A DNA stretch of 54,887 nucleotides from Calditrichota bacterium (GCA_013151735.1 JAADHR010000066.1:1-54887), one strand, 5' to 3'; positions 44,605-53,712 are shown, numbered from the stretch's first letter. Numbers and translations: made by a program. Notes: a model not told the origin generated them from the sequence alone.

Positions 44605-46710
44605 ATGTATATTTGGGGCCTTCACATTATCGATTGGTTGGTGATTATTGGCTATTTTGTGGGAATGGTTTACATCGGCAAATGGGCCAGTAAGAAGGTT
44701 GTAAATACAATGGATTTTTATCAGGGGGGGCGCAGTTTCGGCAAAATTCTTTTTTCATTCTTGAATTTCGGGAATATCACCAGCTCGGATCAGGCCGTTG
44801 GTGTCACGCGCGAAATTTACAGAGAGGGGATGTCAGGGCTGTGGTTCCAGAATATTGTTTTATTTATTACGCCGTTTTATTGGTTTAAATCCATTCTTCA
44901 ACGCCGTGCCCGGTACATTGCCGCCGGTGATATTTACATTCATCGTTTCGAAAGCAAATTTCTGGGAGGCCTCTACGCTTTTTACATTTTGATGATGGCC
45001 ATGTATGGCGGCTCAATGGGGTACCTGCTTACCGGAAAAACCATGCAGGCGCTTATGGTAAAACCTCCCTCGGAATATACGCTCGCCGAAAAACAAAGTG
45101 TGGCTGACTTTAAGGAATTTAAGGCCCTGGAGCAGAAACAGTCCTTCCAGAAATTAACCCCGGCCGAACAACAGCGCTATAATTATTTATTGGAACGTAA
45201 AAAGCGAAACGAAATTCACGGGTACATTTCCTATCTGCCATTGGTCGAATTCTACTTTCTTTATGGGGCCATTGTTGCCACCTACACCATTTTGGGGGGG
45301 CTTTTTGCGGCCGTTGTCACCGACGTGATTCAGGGCCTTCTCATTGTGTTCCTCTCGCTTATTTTGATTCCGGTGGGATTGGCCCACATTGGGGGATTTG
45401 CGGGACTTCATGCTCACGTTCCCGATTATCTGTTTGATTTATTCGGAGGGGCAGCCACCTCCCAATACACCTGGTATTTTGTTGCAGCCATGGCCACAGT
45501 CAATCTTGTGGGGTTACCTCCCTCGGATTTTACGACGGGAGGGTCGGCAAAGGATGACATGTCCGCTCGAATGGGCATGATGATCGGGTCCTTTTCCAAG
45601 CGTTTTATGATGATAGGCTGGGCACTTACCGGGCTAATCGGGATCGGACTTTACGCCGGGAAGCTTTCTGATCCGACCATGATTTGGGGGCGCATGACTC
45701 ACGATTTGCTGGGGGTCGGATTAATTGGTTTGATGGTGGCTTCAATTATGGCGGCAAATATGTCGACGATTGATTCGCAAAGTCTGATGTGGTCCGCTGC
45801 CTTTACCAAGAATATTCTGCTGCCTATTAAGCAGAATATTACGGAAAAAACGCAGGTCATTGTGGGGCGTGCGGTTATTCTTGTGGTATTGCTGGCAAAT
45901 GTCTATTTTGCCACCAAGGTAAACGATATTTTTGTGATGTTTCGGTATGTTCTTTCTATTGGAACCATCATTGGCCCTTCTTTGTGGCTGGTGTATTTCT
46001 GGCGGCGCTTAAACACAAAGGCCGTTGTAACTCAAATGCTGCTTTCTATTTTAATTACAGTGCTTCTCCCAAACGTGGTACCGACGTTTCGTTCGGCCAC
46101 TCACAGTTCATACCTAACCCAACAGACGACCGCTAAAACTGTTCAGATTACCACAAAAGCAGTGGAAAAAGATGTTAAGGAAGGCCGGGCCAAATATGTG
46201 GGGCAAAAAATCAAGAAAACACAGATCATAAATCCAACGGCTCTTTTTTTTGAGAAAGTCGTTCGCGAAAATCCGGAGGATGAAACCTCTCCGCTGGTGG
46301 GGGTTGGGGCTTTCCGAACGGAGCTGTATTTGGTCTCCCTGATGGGGGTTCATTTGAAAAACATGACGCGTCCTCAGCTGGATACGATTTCATTTGCCTT
46401 TGATATTATCTTTCCCTTCATCATTCTCTTCTTAATCGGATTCCTGTCCCGCCCGAATTCGGAAAAGGTGCTGCGTGAATTTTACGCACGCGTGCACACC
46501 CCCGCTGTGGCCGATAAAGAATTGGATGCCCGGCTGGTTCAGGAAGCCGTTGACAACCCGGAAATTGTGGAGCGGAAAAAGCTTTTCCCCGGCACGAGCT
46601 GGGAATTCTGGAAGCCCTCCGCCCTGGACATCTGGGGATTTGTGGCATCCTGGTTTGTGGTGGCCTTTATCATTTTTCTGTACTGGGTCCTGGTGCACAT
46701 CGGAAGCTAA
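44605..46710 (+). CDS. Sodium/solute symporter, SSS family
   Basis: A 701-residue inner-membrane transporter of the sodium:solute symporter (SLC5-like) family, with about 13 helices. Family segments are IDWLVIIGYFVGMVYIG, NFGNITSSDQAVGV, LGGLFAAVVTDVIQGLLIV, and MVASIMAANMSTIDSQSLM. Two long polar insertions set it apart: about 55 Gln/Lys-rich residues after the fifth helix, and about 85 residues between late helices (TAKTVQITTKAVEKDVKEG and on). The ATG at 44605 has GGGAG; a GTG at 44521 would add 28 residues and lacks a ribosome site. The substrate is not evident. It lies between the two hybrid kinases. Confidence 0.88.
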   Translation: MYIWGLHIIDWLVIIGYFVGMVYIGKWASKKVVNTMDFYQGGRSFGKILFSFLNFGNITSSDQAVGVTREIYREGMSGLWFQNIVLFITPFYWFKSILQRRARYIAAGDIYIHRFESKFLGGLYAFYILMMAMYGGSMGYLLTGKTMQALMVKPPSEYTLAEKQSVADFKEFKALEQKQSFQKLTPAEQQRYNYLLERKKRNEIHGYISYLPLVEFYFLYGAIVATYTILGGLFAAVVTDVIQGLLIVFLSLILIPVGLAHIGGFAGLHAHVPDYLFDLFGGAATSQYTWYFVAAMATVNLVGLPPSDFTTGGSAKDDMSARMGMMIGSFSKRFMMIGWALTGLIGIGLYAGKLSDPTMIWGRMTHDLLGVGLIGLMVASIMAANMSTIDSQSLMWSAAFTKNILLPIKQNITEKTQVIVGRAVILVVLLANVYFATKVNDIFVMFRYVLSIGTIIGPSLWLVYFWRRLNTKAVVTQMLLSILITVLLPNVVPTFRSATHSSYLTQQTTAKTVQITTKAVEKDVKEGRAKYVGQKIKKTQIINPTALFFEKVVRENPEDETSPLVGVGAFRTELYLVSLMGVHLKNMTRPQLDTISFAFDIIFPFIILFLIGFLSRPNSEKVLREFYARVHTPAVADKELDARLVQEAVDNPEIVERKKLFPGTSWEFWKPSALDIWGFVASWFVVAFIIFLYWVLVHIGS

Positions 46711-46723
46711 AATAAAAGGTGTT

Positions 46724-46803
46724 CTCCCACGAATGAACACGAATTTTCACGAAGAGACGAAATAAAGTTAAAATTTGTGTTAATTCGTGCAAATTCGTGG
46801 GAG
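46724..46803. repeat. CACGAA palindromic repeat, copy 1
   Basis: CTCCCACGAATGAACACGAA on the left is matched by TTCGTGCAAATTCGTGGGAG on the right, an imperfect 80-base palindrome. Confidence 0.75.
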
Positions 46804-46811
46804 ATATTTGG

Positions 46812-46886
46812 CCCACGAATGGACACGAATTTTTACGAAGAAAGGAATGGGGTTTAAATTCGCGGCAATTTGTGCAAATTCGTGGG
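46812..46886. repeat. CACGAA palindromic repeat, copy 2
   Basis: CCCACGAATGGACACGAAT pairs with the ATTTGTGCAAATTCGTGGG arm. It is a second copy of the same palindrome directly after copy 1; the two differ at several sites. Confidence 0.75.
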
Positions 46887-46937
46887 AGATTTTCTTAATT
46901 CGACCCGGGCAATAATTCCTTGTTTTGAAATTATTTG

Positions 46938-46966
46938 TTGCACGATCTGTATTTTTAAATTATATT
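46938..46966 (+). promoter_or_regulatory. Promoter of the second hybrid histidine kinase
   Basis: TTGCAC (46938-46943) and TATATT (46961-46966) are separated by 17 bases, close to consensus. Confidence 0.65.
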
Positions 46967-47093
46967 AGTTCTTAGTTCATCTTCTCTTTAAATACACGCT
47001 TCAATCTTTATTTCCACCTCTCGATTTCGTGCTTTGGGGAAAGATAAGCGATTATTTAATCGATTCCTTAACCCATGTGTTTGTGAGACGTCC

Positions 47094-49841
47094 ATGATTT
47101 CCATTCTCCTGATATCCATTCTTTTTCAGCTATTGGCTGTATATTTTGCTCTGAGGTTAATAAAAACCACCGGAAAGTTAAATGCCTGGCTGTTGCTGTC
47201 GCTGGCATTTGTTCTGATGGGGCTGCGCCGATTTTCCAGTCTGATTGGAACCTATTTTCCCCAAACGGAATTTTTGTTTGGACACGAGGTGGCCGAGTCC
47301 ATCGGGCTGGTGATTTCGATTGTGGTTTTTGTCGGTGTCATTTTGATTGCCCGGCTCTTCCGGCAGGCCCAAGCGGATTCCGACCGGGCAAAAACAGCCG
47401 CACACGATTTGGCCATTTCAGAGGCCCGGTTTAAAAATCTTCTGTTAAATGTTCCCGCGGTAACCTACACCCTTCTTTTTAAAAAAAAGATTATTTTTCA
47501 TTATATCTCTCCGGTTCTCCGCGAATGGACAGGAAAATCTCCGGAAGAGCTCTATGCGCGGCCATCGCTCTGGAAAAAATTGGTTCCATCGGACGATCAA
47601 AACCGGCTAAAAGAGTTGCTGATAGAAAGTTTTAAAACGGGACGGAAATTTACCAGTGAACATAAAATTCTGTCAAAATCCGGTGACTGGATTTGGGTAC
47701 GAAATGAAGCCTTTCCGGATGTTCATCCACAAAGCAAACAAAAACAGCTTCACGGCATTCTGACCATCATTTCTCATCAAAAGGAATTCGAATTACGGAT
47801 TAATCGATTAAATTCAATCCTCGAAACGGTTAACAGAATCAATCGTCTCATTGCAAAGGAAAAAGATATTTCCGCACTCCTCCGGAATATTTGTGAGATT
47901 CTCACGCGAACCCGGGGGTATTTTTCAACCTGGATCGCCTTGATTGATGAAACGGGAAAATTTACCGGGTTTGCAGAATCGGGAATCGGAGACTCTTTTC
48001 AAAAACTGACCGAGCAATTGAAAAACGGACACATTCCGCCCTGTATTCAGCGCGCGCAACAGGCATCGGAAGGGATTCTTATTGAAGATGTGGAAAGCTT
48101 TTGCCGCGATTGTCCCCTTTCGGACAGTTATCTCTCCCATTCGGTCTGGGTGGCCCCTCTTTTATATGAAGGGCAATTATTTGGATTTCTTGCTCTTGCC
48201 ATTCAAAAAAATGTGGATCATCCCAGAGAGGAAAAGGTCCTCTGGGAGGAGATCGTTTCGGATATCTCCTACGGGCTTCATGAGCGTGAGCTTGAAGATA
48301 AAAGACGCTTGATGGAACAGGCCCTTCAGAAGAGTGAAGAGCGGTTTCGTTCCATCGTCGAAACCTCCCAGGAGGGTATTTTTATTGTGGATTCGGATTA
48401 CCGGATTATCTACTGTAATCAGGAAATGGCGCACATATTGGAACGCCCGGAAGCGCAGATTCTGAACCATGATTTTCGGGAATTTTTGGATGCGGAAAGT
48501 ATTCCCATTGTGGAAGACCGGTACCGCCGCCGCCAAAAGGGCGAAAAAATTCCCGCACGGTATCAATTCAAAATTATCCGAAAAAGCGGTGAAGTACGGT
48601 GGGTTGAAATCAGCGCAGCCGTCATTAACAGCGGCACGCCCCACGTCCAGACCATTGCAACCCTCCTGGACGTAACCGATCAGATCAAGCTTCAGCAGCA
48701 ATTTCTGCAGGCTCAAAAAATGGAAGCTGTCGGACGGCTGGCCGGCGGAGTGGCTCACGATTTTAATAACATTCTGACGGCGATCAACGGGTATGCCCAG
48801 CTTTTGTTGAGTGAAATGGAACCGGAAAATCCCTTGCGGGAGGACGTGGAAGAAATCTACAAGTCAGGGAATCGCGCGGCGGCCCTGACCCACCAGCTCT
48901 TGGCGTTCAGCCGGCGGCAGGTTTTGGAACCTCAGATTCTTTCGCTGAATGATGTCATTCAGGGATCAAAGCGAATGATTCAGCGGATGATTGGTGAAGA
49001 TGTTGAATTGGTTTTTCATCCCGATGAAAATCTCGGTACGGTCTATGTTGACCCGGGTCAGGTCGATCAAATCCTGCTCAATCTGGCAGTCAATGCCAGA
49101 GATGCCATGCCAGATGGGGGGCGGCTGATTGTTGAGACGAGCAACATTTCGTTAGCCGAGGCGTACACGGAGCGTCATGTCAGTGTGAAACCGGGCGACT
49201 ACATTCTTCTGGCTATCACAGATACCGGTCAGGGCATGTCCAAAGAGATCATGGAACACATTTTTGAACCCTTTTTTACCACCAAAGAAAAGGACCGGGG
49301 GACCGGATTAGGGCTTTCCACGGTCTACGGAATTGTCAAACAAAGCGGGGGACACATCTGGGTGTACAGCGAACCCGGGAAGGGCACAACCTTTAAGATC
49401 TACTTTCCCCGGGTGGATGCTCCGCGCAACGCGGGTAAGAACGAGAGCGTTTCCGACCAGGCGCTGCGGGGCACGGAAACGATCCTGGTTGTGGAGGACG
49501 AAAAGAATGTCCTGGAGGTGGCTTCCCGAAGCCTCTCAAAATTGGGCTACACGGTTTTGACTGCCCCCAACGGAAAAGACGCCCTGAAAATTGCTCGTTC
49601 GTATCCGCGAAAAATCGATCTGATACTGACAGATGTGGTTATGCCGAATATGCCGGGAGACCAACTTATTCGGGAAATCCAAAAGTTTCGCTCCGACTTC
49701 CGGGTCCTGTTTATGTCCGGGTATCCGGACCGGGCCATTACCAAAAATGGTTTTTTGAAAAACGGACTATTTTTTATTCAAAAACCATTTACCCCGCAAC
49801 GAATTGCCCGTAAGGTACGCGAAATCTTAAATCGGAAATAA
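47094..49841 (+). CDS. Hybrid histidine kinase (3 TM, PAS, GAF, PAS, HisKA, HATPase, REC)
   Basis: A 915-residue membrane sensor kinase. Three helices lie in the first 95 residues (ISILLISILFQLLAVYFAL, WLLLSLAFVLMGL, IGLVISIVVFVGVILIA). Then come a PAS domain (about 110-225), a GAF domain (about 255-395) with cysteines in PPC and FCRDCPLS, a second PAS (about 420-530), HisKA with His555 (GGVAHDFNN), an ATPase domain, and a receiver with Asp847 (LILTDVVMP). No output domain is present. The ATG at 47094 is chosen because the earlier TTG has no membrane logic; its ribosome site is weak. Its kinase core is almost the same as that of the kinase at 40262. Confidence 0.94.
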   Translation: MISILLISILFQLLAVYFALRLIKTTGKLNAWLLLSLAFVLMGLRRFSSLIGTYFPQTEFLFGHEVAESIGLVISIVVFVGVILIARLFRQAQADSDRAKTAAHDLAISEARFKNLLLNVPAVTYTLLFKKKIIFHYISPVLREWTGKSPEELYARPSLWKKLVPSDDQNRLKELLIESFKTGRKFTSEHKILSKSGDWIWVRNEAFPDVHPQSKQKQLHGILTIISHQKEFELRINRLNSILETVNRINRLIAKEKDISALLRNICEILTRTRGYFSTWIALIDETGKFTGFAESGIGDSFQKLTEQLKNGHIPPCIQRAQQASEGILIEDVESFCRDCPLSDSYLSHSVWVAPLLYEGQLFGFLALAIQKNVDHPREEKVLWEEIVSDISYGLHERELEDKRRLMEQALQKSEERFRSIVETSQEGIFIVDSDYRIIYCNQEMAHILERPEAQILNHDFREFLDAESIPIVEDRYRRRQKGEKIPARYQFKIIRKSGEVRWVEISAAVINSGTPHVQTIATLLDVTDQIKLQQQFLQAQKMEAVGRLAGGVAHDFNNILTAINGYAQLLLSEMEPENPLREDVEEIYKSGNRAAALTHQLLAFSRRQVLEPQILSLNDVIQGSKRMIQRMIGEDVELVFHPDENLGTVYVDPGQVDQILLNLAVNARDAMPDGGRLIVETSNISLAEAYTERHVSVKPGDYILLAITDTGQGMSKEIMEHIFEPFFTTKEKDRGTGLGLSTVYGIVKQSGGHIWVYSEPGKGTTFKIYFPRVDAPRNAGKNESVSDQALRGTETILVVEDEKNVLEVASRSLSKLGYTVLTAPNGKDALKIARSYPRKIDLILTDVVMPNMPGDQLIREIQKFRSDFRVLFMSGYPDRAITKNGFLKNGLFFIQKPFTPQRIARKVREILNRK

Positions 49842-49992
49842 AGGAAAGCGCCTTGTGCCACAACGGAATTGTCAGTACAAGAAACTGCGCCGTATGACTT
49901 TCTTTTTTTGAGGCATGGATTATTTTTTAAGCGCGCTCTGGATGGAGGTTACGTTCTGTTTTCCGTGTTCGAAACGAACGAATGAATGAGAG

Positions 49993-50021
49993 TTGATTTT
50001 TACCGAAAGATTTCCTATCTT
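49993..50021 (+). promoter_or_regulatory. Promoter of the prenyltransferase operon
   Basis: TTGATT (49993-49998) and TATCTT (50016-50021) are spaced by 17 bases, about 50 bases before the ATG at 50070. Confidence 0.6.
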
Positions 50022-50069
50022 TATTGGAATTTAACTTAAGTGAAAAAGCAGATACAGGAGGAGAAAAAT

Positions 50070-50966
50070 ATGACATCCGTGAAATTGTGGCTTCGGGCAA
50101 GTCGCCCCTTTTCATTTACGGCATCGGTAACACCTGTTCTTTTGGGAAGTGCGTTGGGCTGGTACCTGGGATATTTTAACATCCTTTATTTTGTGGCCGC
50201 CTTATTCGGAGCCCTGCTCCTGCACGCCGGTTCCAATCTAATTAGCGACTATTACGATTACAAAAAGCAGGTGGACCGTGAGGGCACGCTTGGAGGAAGC
50301 GGTGTTTTGGTAGAAGGGCTGTTGCCTCCCCGGTCGGTTTTTTGGGCTGGACTCGTCGCCTTTGCGACGGCAACCCTGATCGGTGTCTATTTGATTTCTG
50401 TGCGCGGATTACCCATTCTGGTTCTGGGTCTCGTTGGCATGTTGGGTGGTTTTTTCTACACGGCGGATCCCGTTGAGTACAAATACAAGGCCTTTGGCGA
50501 TGTGGGTATTTTTCTGCTTTTTGGCCCCCTGATGGTTCTGGGTGCTTTTTATGTTCAGACCGGTTACCTGAGCTGGTTTCCGGTGTGGGTGTCTCTTCCC
50601 ATTGCCCTGCTGGTAACGGGTATTCTTCATGCCAACAATTTCCGGGATATCCGAAACGACGCCGTTGCCGGCATCCGGACGTTTGCAATGGTACTGGGTG
50701 AAAAGGGATCGGTCGTGCTCTACAAAACCATGGTTATTCTCGCGTATGCCATTACCATCGGACTGGCGGTTGCCAGCGTCATTCCATTGTGGGGTTTTCT
50801 TGTACTGCTGTCTCTGCCTTCTGCAATCAAGGTTTTTCAGGTCATTCAGGGTAAGGACGTCAAGGGCCAAAATGGGGTGGCCATGGCCGATGTTTTAACG
50901 GCTCAACTGCACATGCAGTTTGGAATTCTCCTGACCCTGGCCTTTATCCTGGCCCGAATCATCTAA
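50070..50966 (+). CDS. menA: UbiA/MenA-family prenyltransferase
   Basis: A 298-residue inner-membrane enzyme with eight or nine helices that joins a polyprenyl chain to an aromatic ring. The first Asp motif is N56-x3-D60-x2-D63 (NLISDYYDYKKQVD) and the second is NNFRDIRNDAVAGIRTFA with DxxxDxxxG. These two together resemble 1,4-dihydroxy-2-naphthoate prenyltransferase (MenA), so menaquinone synthesis is the likely path; other UbiA members cannot be excluded, since no other men gene is in the window. The ATG at 50070 has an excellent AGGAGGAG site. The CPBP protease gene starts 3 bases after its stop. Confidence 0.82.
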   Translation: MTSVKLWLRASRPFSFTASVTPVLLGSALGWYLGYFNILYFVAALFGALLLHAGSNLISDYYDYKKQVDREGTLGGSGVLVEGLLPPRSVFWAGLVAFATATLIGVYLISVRGLPILVLGLVGMLGGFFYTADPVEYKYKAFGDVGIFLLFGPLMVLGAFYVQTGYLSWFPVWVSLPIALLVTGILHANNFRDIRNDAVAGIRTFAMVLGEKGSVVLYKTMVILAYAITIGLAVASVIPLWGFLVLLSLPSAIKVFQVIQGKDVKGQNGVAMADVLTAQLHMQFGILLTLAFILARII

Positions 50967-50969
50967 AAA

Positions 50970-51596
50970 ATGGCAGAGTCTGCACACACACAAAAAGCGG
51001 ATTTGATTTTCGGTTTGGTTCTCGCCACCGGATTCTGGTTTGAGCTTTTCCGGTGGCGGGCAGCCAACTTTTGGTGGTCAATGGCCGTTTTTACCGCATT
51101 GCTGTCCATTTATTCTGTCTGGCGAAAACCCCGTTTATTTTTTCCAAAGCCTTCGGTAAAACAGACCCTTCTTATCGGACTGGTTTCGGCCAGTTTGCTG
51201 TACGCTTTTTTTTGGGCGGGCAACTGGGCAACCTCTTTTCTGCCGTTTCAGGCGCAGCAAATTCAGGCCGTTTACCAGAACAAACAGGAGGCCTCCTTCG
51301 GAATTATCCTCCTCCTGATGGTTTTGTTCATCGGCCCGGGTGAGGAGATTTTCTGGCGCGGATTTGTTCAATCAACTCTGGAAGACTGGGCAGGGAACAC
51401 GTGGGGTTGGCTGCTGGCCAGTGCACTTTACGCCGCTATTCACATTCTTACCGGCAACGTGATGTTGATCGGCGCGGCTGCTACGGCGGGCCTCTTCTGG
51501 GGCTGGCTGTATCTGCGTTATAAAAATTTGTACGCCAACATTCTGTCCCACGTCCTGTGGGATGTGGCTATTTTCCTTATCTGGCCGATTCATTAA
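50970..51596 (+). CDS. CPBP-family intramembrane protease
   Basis: A 208-residue membrane protein of the CPBP (CAAX protease and bacteriocin processing, Abi) family with about five helices. The catalytic motifs are GEEIFWRGF (EExxxR), AAIHILTGN and SHVLWDV, with the Glu pair and two His expected for the intramembrane active site. Substrates of bacterial members are mostly unknown. The start lies 3 bases after the prenyltransferase stop, so translation is coupled. No prenylated protein is known in such systems, so the pairing is noted but not explained. Confidence 0.88.
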   Translation: MAESAHTQKADLIFGLVLATGFWFELFRWRAANFWWSMAVFTALLSIYSVWRKPRLFFPKPSVKQTLLIGLVSASLLYAFFWAGNWATSFLPFQAQQIQAVYQNKQEASFGIILLLMVLFIGPGEEIFWRGFVQSTLEDWAGNTWGWLLASALYAAIHILTGNVMLIGAAATAGLFWGWLYLRYKNLYANILSHVLWDVAIFLIWPIH

Positions 51597-51670
51597 AGAG
51601 ATTGCAAAATAGGGCCGAAACCCGGGAAAAGGGGGGCTTATTCGGAGAGGGCAGGCTCTCCCTGTTTAGA

Positions 51671-51958
51671 CTATTGTTTGCTTGATGCCCAGATTTTGGC
51701 AATACCATCGATAAGCATTATGGCAGAAATAGAACCCAAAATTGCCGGAATGATGGAGATATTATTAACCGTCCAGACCCAGTTGCCAAACACCGCTGTA
51801 CCAAGCCAGGCACCAATCCAGGCCACAATAAGTTCAAACCAGTATCCTCCCGAGGTCTTAACTTTAAGAACAAACCACCATACCACTGATATTACGATAG
51901 CAATTATGGTCAGCCAAAGCCATGATAAAAATGGCATAAAAACAATTCCAGATTGCAT
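51671..51958 (-). CDS. Small GlsB/YeaQ/YmgE-like membrane protein
   Basis: A 95-residue protein with three hydrophobic segments (LSWLWLTIIAIVISVVWWFVL, GGYWFELIVAWIGAWLGT, and SIIPAILGSISAIMLIDGI). The glycine-rich middle resembles the GlsB/YeaQ/YmgE stress-response membrane proteins, whose role is not firmly known. The ATG at 51958 has GGAGGTGATT as ribosome site. It converges with the CPBP gene. The call is by pattern and size. Confidence 0.7.
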   Translation of the reverse strand: MQSGIVFMPFLSWLWLTIIAIVISVVWWFVLKVKTSGGYWFELIVAWIGAWLGTAVFGNWVWTVNNISIIPAILGSISAIMLIDGIAKIWASSKQ

Positions 51959-52513
51959 GTTGAATCACCTCCTTTTATTGGTGTCAACATCATTAGAACA
52001 TGTTTAAGGAAAGCCTGCCACTTTTGTGAATAGATCTCCGAAATGGGTGTGATCTATTTAGTGTATTCACACGCTAAATCCTATGCAGAGAATCTAAACG
52101 AAAACCAACACATTTTTGAAGTATAGCTCTCGTGGCGAACCCGCCGCAGGAGGGTCAGGAAATCCCTGTTATTTAAGATGTCAGCGAGATTGCGGGCCGC
52201 GGGGCATTTTCACCGGTGACGCTTTGCTTCCCCCAACAGCACGAAATCCATATTACAGAAGATCTTTGTTTGACTACTACCTATTTTTCTAAAAATTAAA
52301 CATTAATTGATGTTTTGTCAAGTAGAATTCTTACAAGATGCATATTTTTGGATCGAAAAACCCTTGTATTTTTAGGTGAGATATGTTAATTTCTAATTCA
52401 GATTATGCATTGATACAATGATCCTCGGGATAACGATAAATCACAGCGAGCGTGTCAGGCCCGTGAAATCCCGGTGGCATTGAAAAAAGAGCGATTTAAA
52501 TGAGTGGATTGAC
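51959..52513. other. Gene gap of about 550 bases, no gene recognised
   Basis: The divergent gap before the oxidoreductase holds a hairpin (AATAGATC at 52029-52036 with GATCTATT at 52051-52058), then a GC-richer patch at about 52140-52240 whose origin is not clear, and AT-rich sequence. No frame or tRNA fits. A small RNA in the GC-richer patch is possible but not supported. Confidence 0.4.
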
Positions 52514-53548
52514 ATGAGTGATCAAAAAATTCGTATCGGCATTGTAGGGGCGGGGGGAAACACAAAGGCCCAGCATATTCCCAGGTTGCGGGCGATTGAG
52601 GGTGTTGAAATCGTCAGTGTGTGCAACCGCAGCCGGGAATCATCGGAAAGGGTCGCGCAAGAATTTGGAATTCCAACCGTTTATGAAAACTGGCTGGAGT
52701 TGGTGGAAGCGCCGGATACGGATGCCATTGTCATCGGAACCTGGCCCTATCTGCATGCGCCGGTAACGCTTGCGGCGTTTCGGGCGAACAAACATGTTTT
52801 GTGTGAGGCCAGAATGGCCATGACGGCCCGGGAGGCCCACGAAATGTGGGAGGCTTCCCGGCAAAAGCCCCACCTGGTCGCGCAAGTGGTACCGTCGCCA
52901 TTTACACTGCATGTGGATGCCACGATTCAGCGCCTGATTAAAGAGGGTTTTCTGGGTGAGATTCTTGCAATCGATGTCCAGACCAACGGCTCATTTGTCG
53001 ATCGGGAGTCGCCGTTGCACTGGCGCCAGAATGCGGACTTAAGCGGATTGAATGTGTTGAGTTTGGGGATTTGGTACGAAGCGATGATGCGCTGGGTGGG
53101 AGAGGCAACGGAGGTAATGGCGATGGGGAAGGTGGCGGTTCCCCTGCGAAAGAACCCGGATTCGGGGGTGCTTCAGGCTGTGCGTCTTCCCGACCATGTG
53201 GATGTGATTGCAAAAATGGCGTGCGGCGCCCAGGCACATTTTGGGTTTTCGTCCATTCGCGGACTGGGCGGATCCGATGCCGGAACGCTGTTTGGAAGTG
53301 AGGGCACCCTTCGATTTTCAGAAGGAAAGCTTTTTGGCGGGCGCCGCGGCGATTCCGCGCTGAAAGAAATCCCCATTCCGCCGTCCGAGCAGGGCGGATG
53401 GCGGGTAGAAGAAGAATTTATCGGCGCGATTCGCGGCAAAGAAAAAATTACCCGTACCTCATTTGAAGACGGCGTAAAATACATGGAATTTACCGAAGCC
53501 GTGGCCCGAAGCATAGCCGAAAAGCGGGCCGTGTCGTTGCCGCTTTAA
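52514..53548 (+). CDS. Gfo/Idh/MocA-family oxidoreductase
   Basis: A 344-residue NAD(P)-dependent sugar or inositol dehydrogenase. The nucleotide motif is GIVGAGGNTKAQHIP, an atypical form with an inserted Gly/Asn. In place of the usual EKP motif stands CEARMAMTAREAHEM; the lysine is thus not seen, so catalysis may differ. The substrate domain follows from about residue 130 (LHVDATIQRLIKEGFLGEI). The start is the ATG at 52514. The substrate is unknown. The deoxyhypusine-synthase homologue follows 205 bases later, with no evidence that they act together. Confidence 0.88.
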   Translation: MSDQKIRIGIVGAGGNTKAQHIPRLRAIEGVEIVSVCNRSRESSERVAQEFGIPTVYENWLELVEAPDTDAIVIGTWPYLHAPVTLAAFRANKHVLCEARMAMTAREAHEMWEASRQKPHLVAQVVPSPFTLHVDATIQRLIKEGFLGEILAIDVQTNGSFVDRESPLHWRQNADLSGLNVLSLGIWYEAMMRWVGEATEVMAMGKVAVPLRKNPDSGVLQAVRLPDHVDVIAKMACGAQAHFGFSSIRGLGGSDAGTLFGSEGTLRFSEGKLFGGRRGDSALKEIPIPPSEQGGWRVEEEFIGAIRGKEKITRTSFEDGVKYMEFTEAVARSIAEKRAVSLPL

Positions 53549-53636
53549 AGATTTGATGCGCTTGCCAGGGGGTCAGATCCCTCGCAAGTCTGCATGGTTT
53601 TAAGATTTTAGAACGACTAAAGAGCTCACTCTTGAA

Positions 53637-53712
53637 ACTGCGAAATACACAAACGTCACGAATAAGATTTCAATAAAATCAATCTGTAAAAATTTGTGGA
53701 ATTAGTGGGCAG
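53637..53712. repeat. Degenerate CACGAA-family repeat
   Basis: CACAAACGTCACGAATAAG on the left and AAATTTGTGGAATTAGTGGG on the right resemble a decayed copy of the palindromes at 46724-46886. Confidence 0.4.

Noticed and set aside
46724..46886. CRISPR array in the repeated CACGAA region
   Set aside because: There are only two palindromic copies with no spacers of regular length, and no cas gene is near.
52140..52240. GC-richer patch that could be a small RNA
   Set aside because: I could not draw a stable, well-bounded fold and found no promoter or terminator around it.
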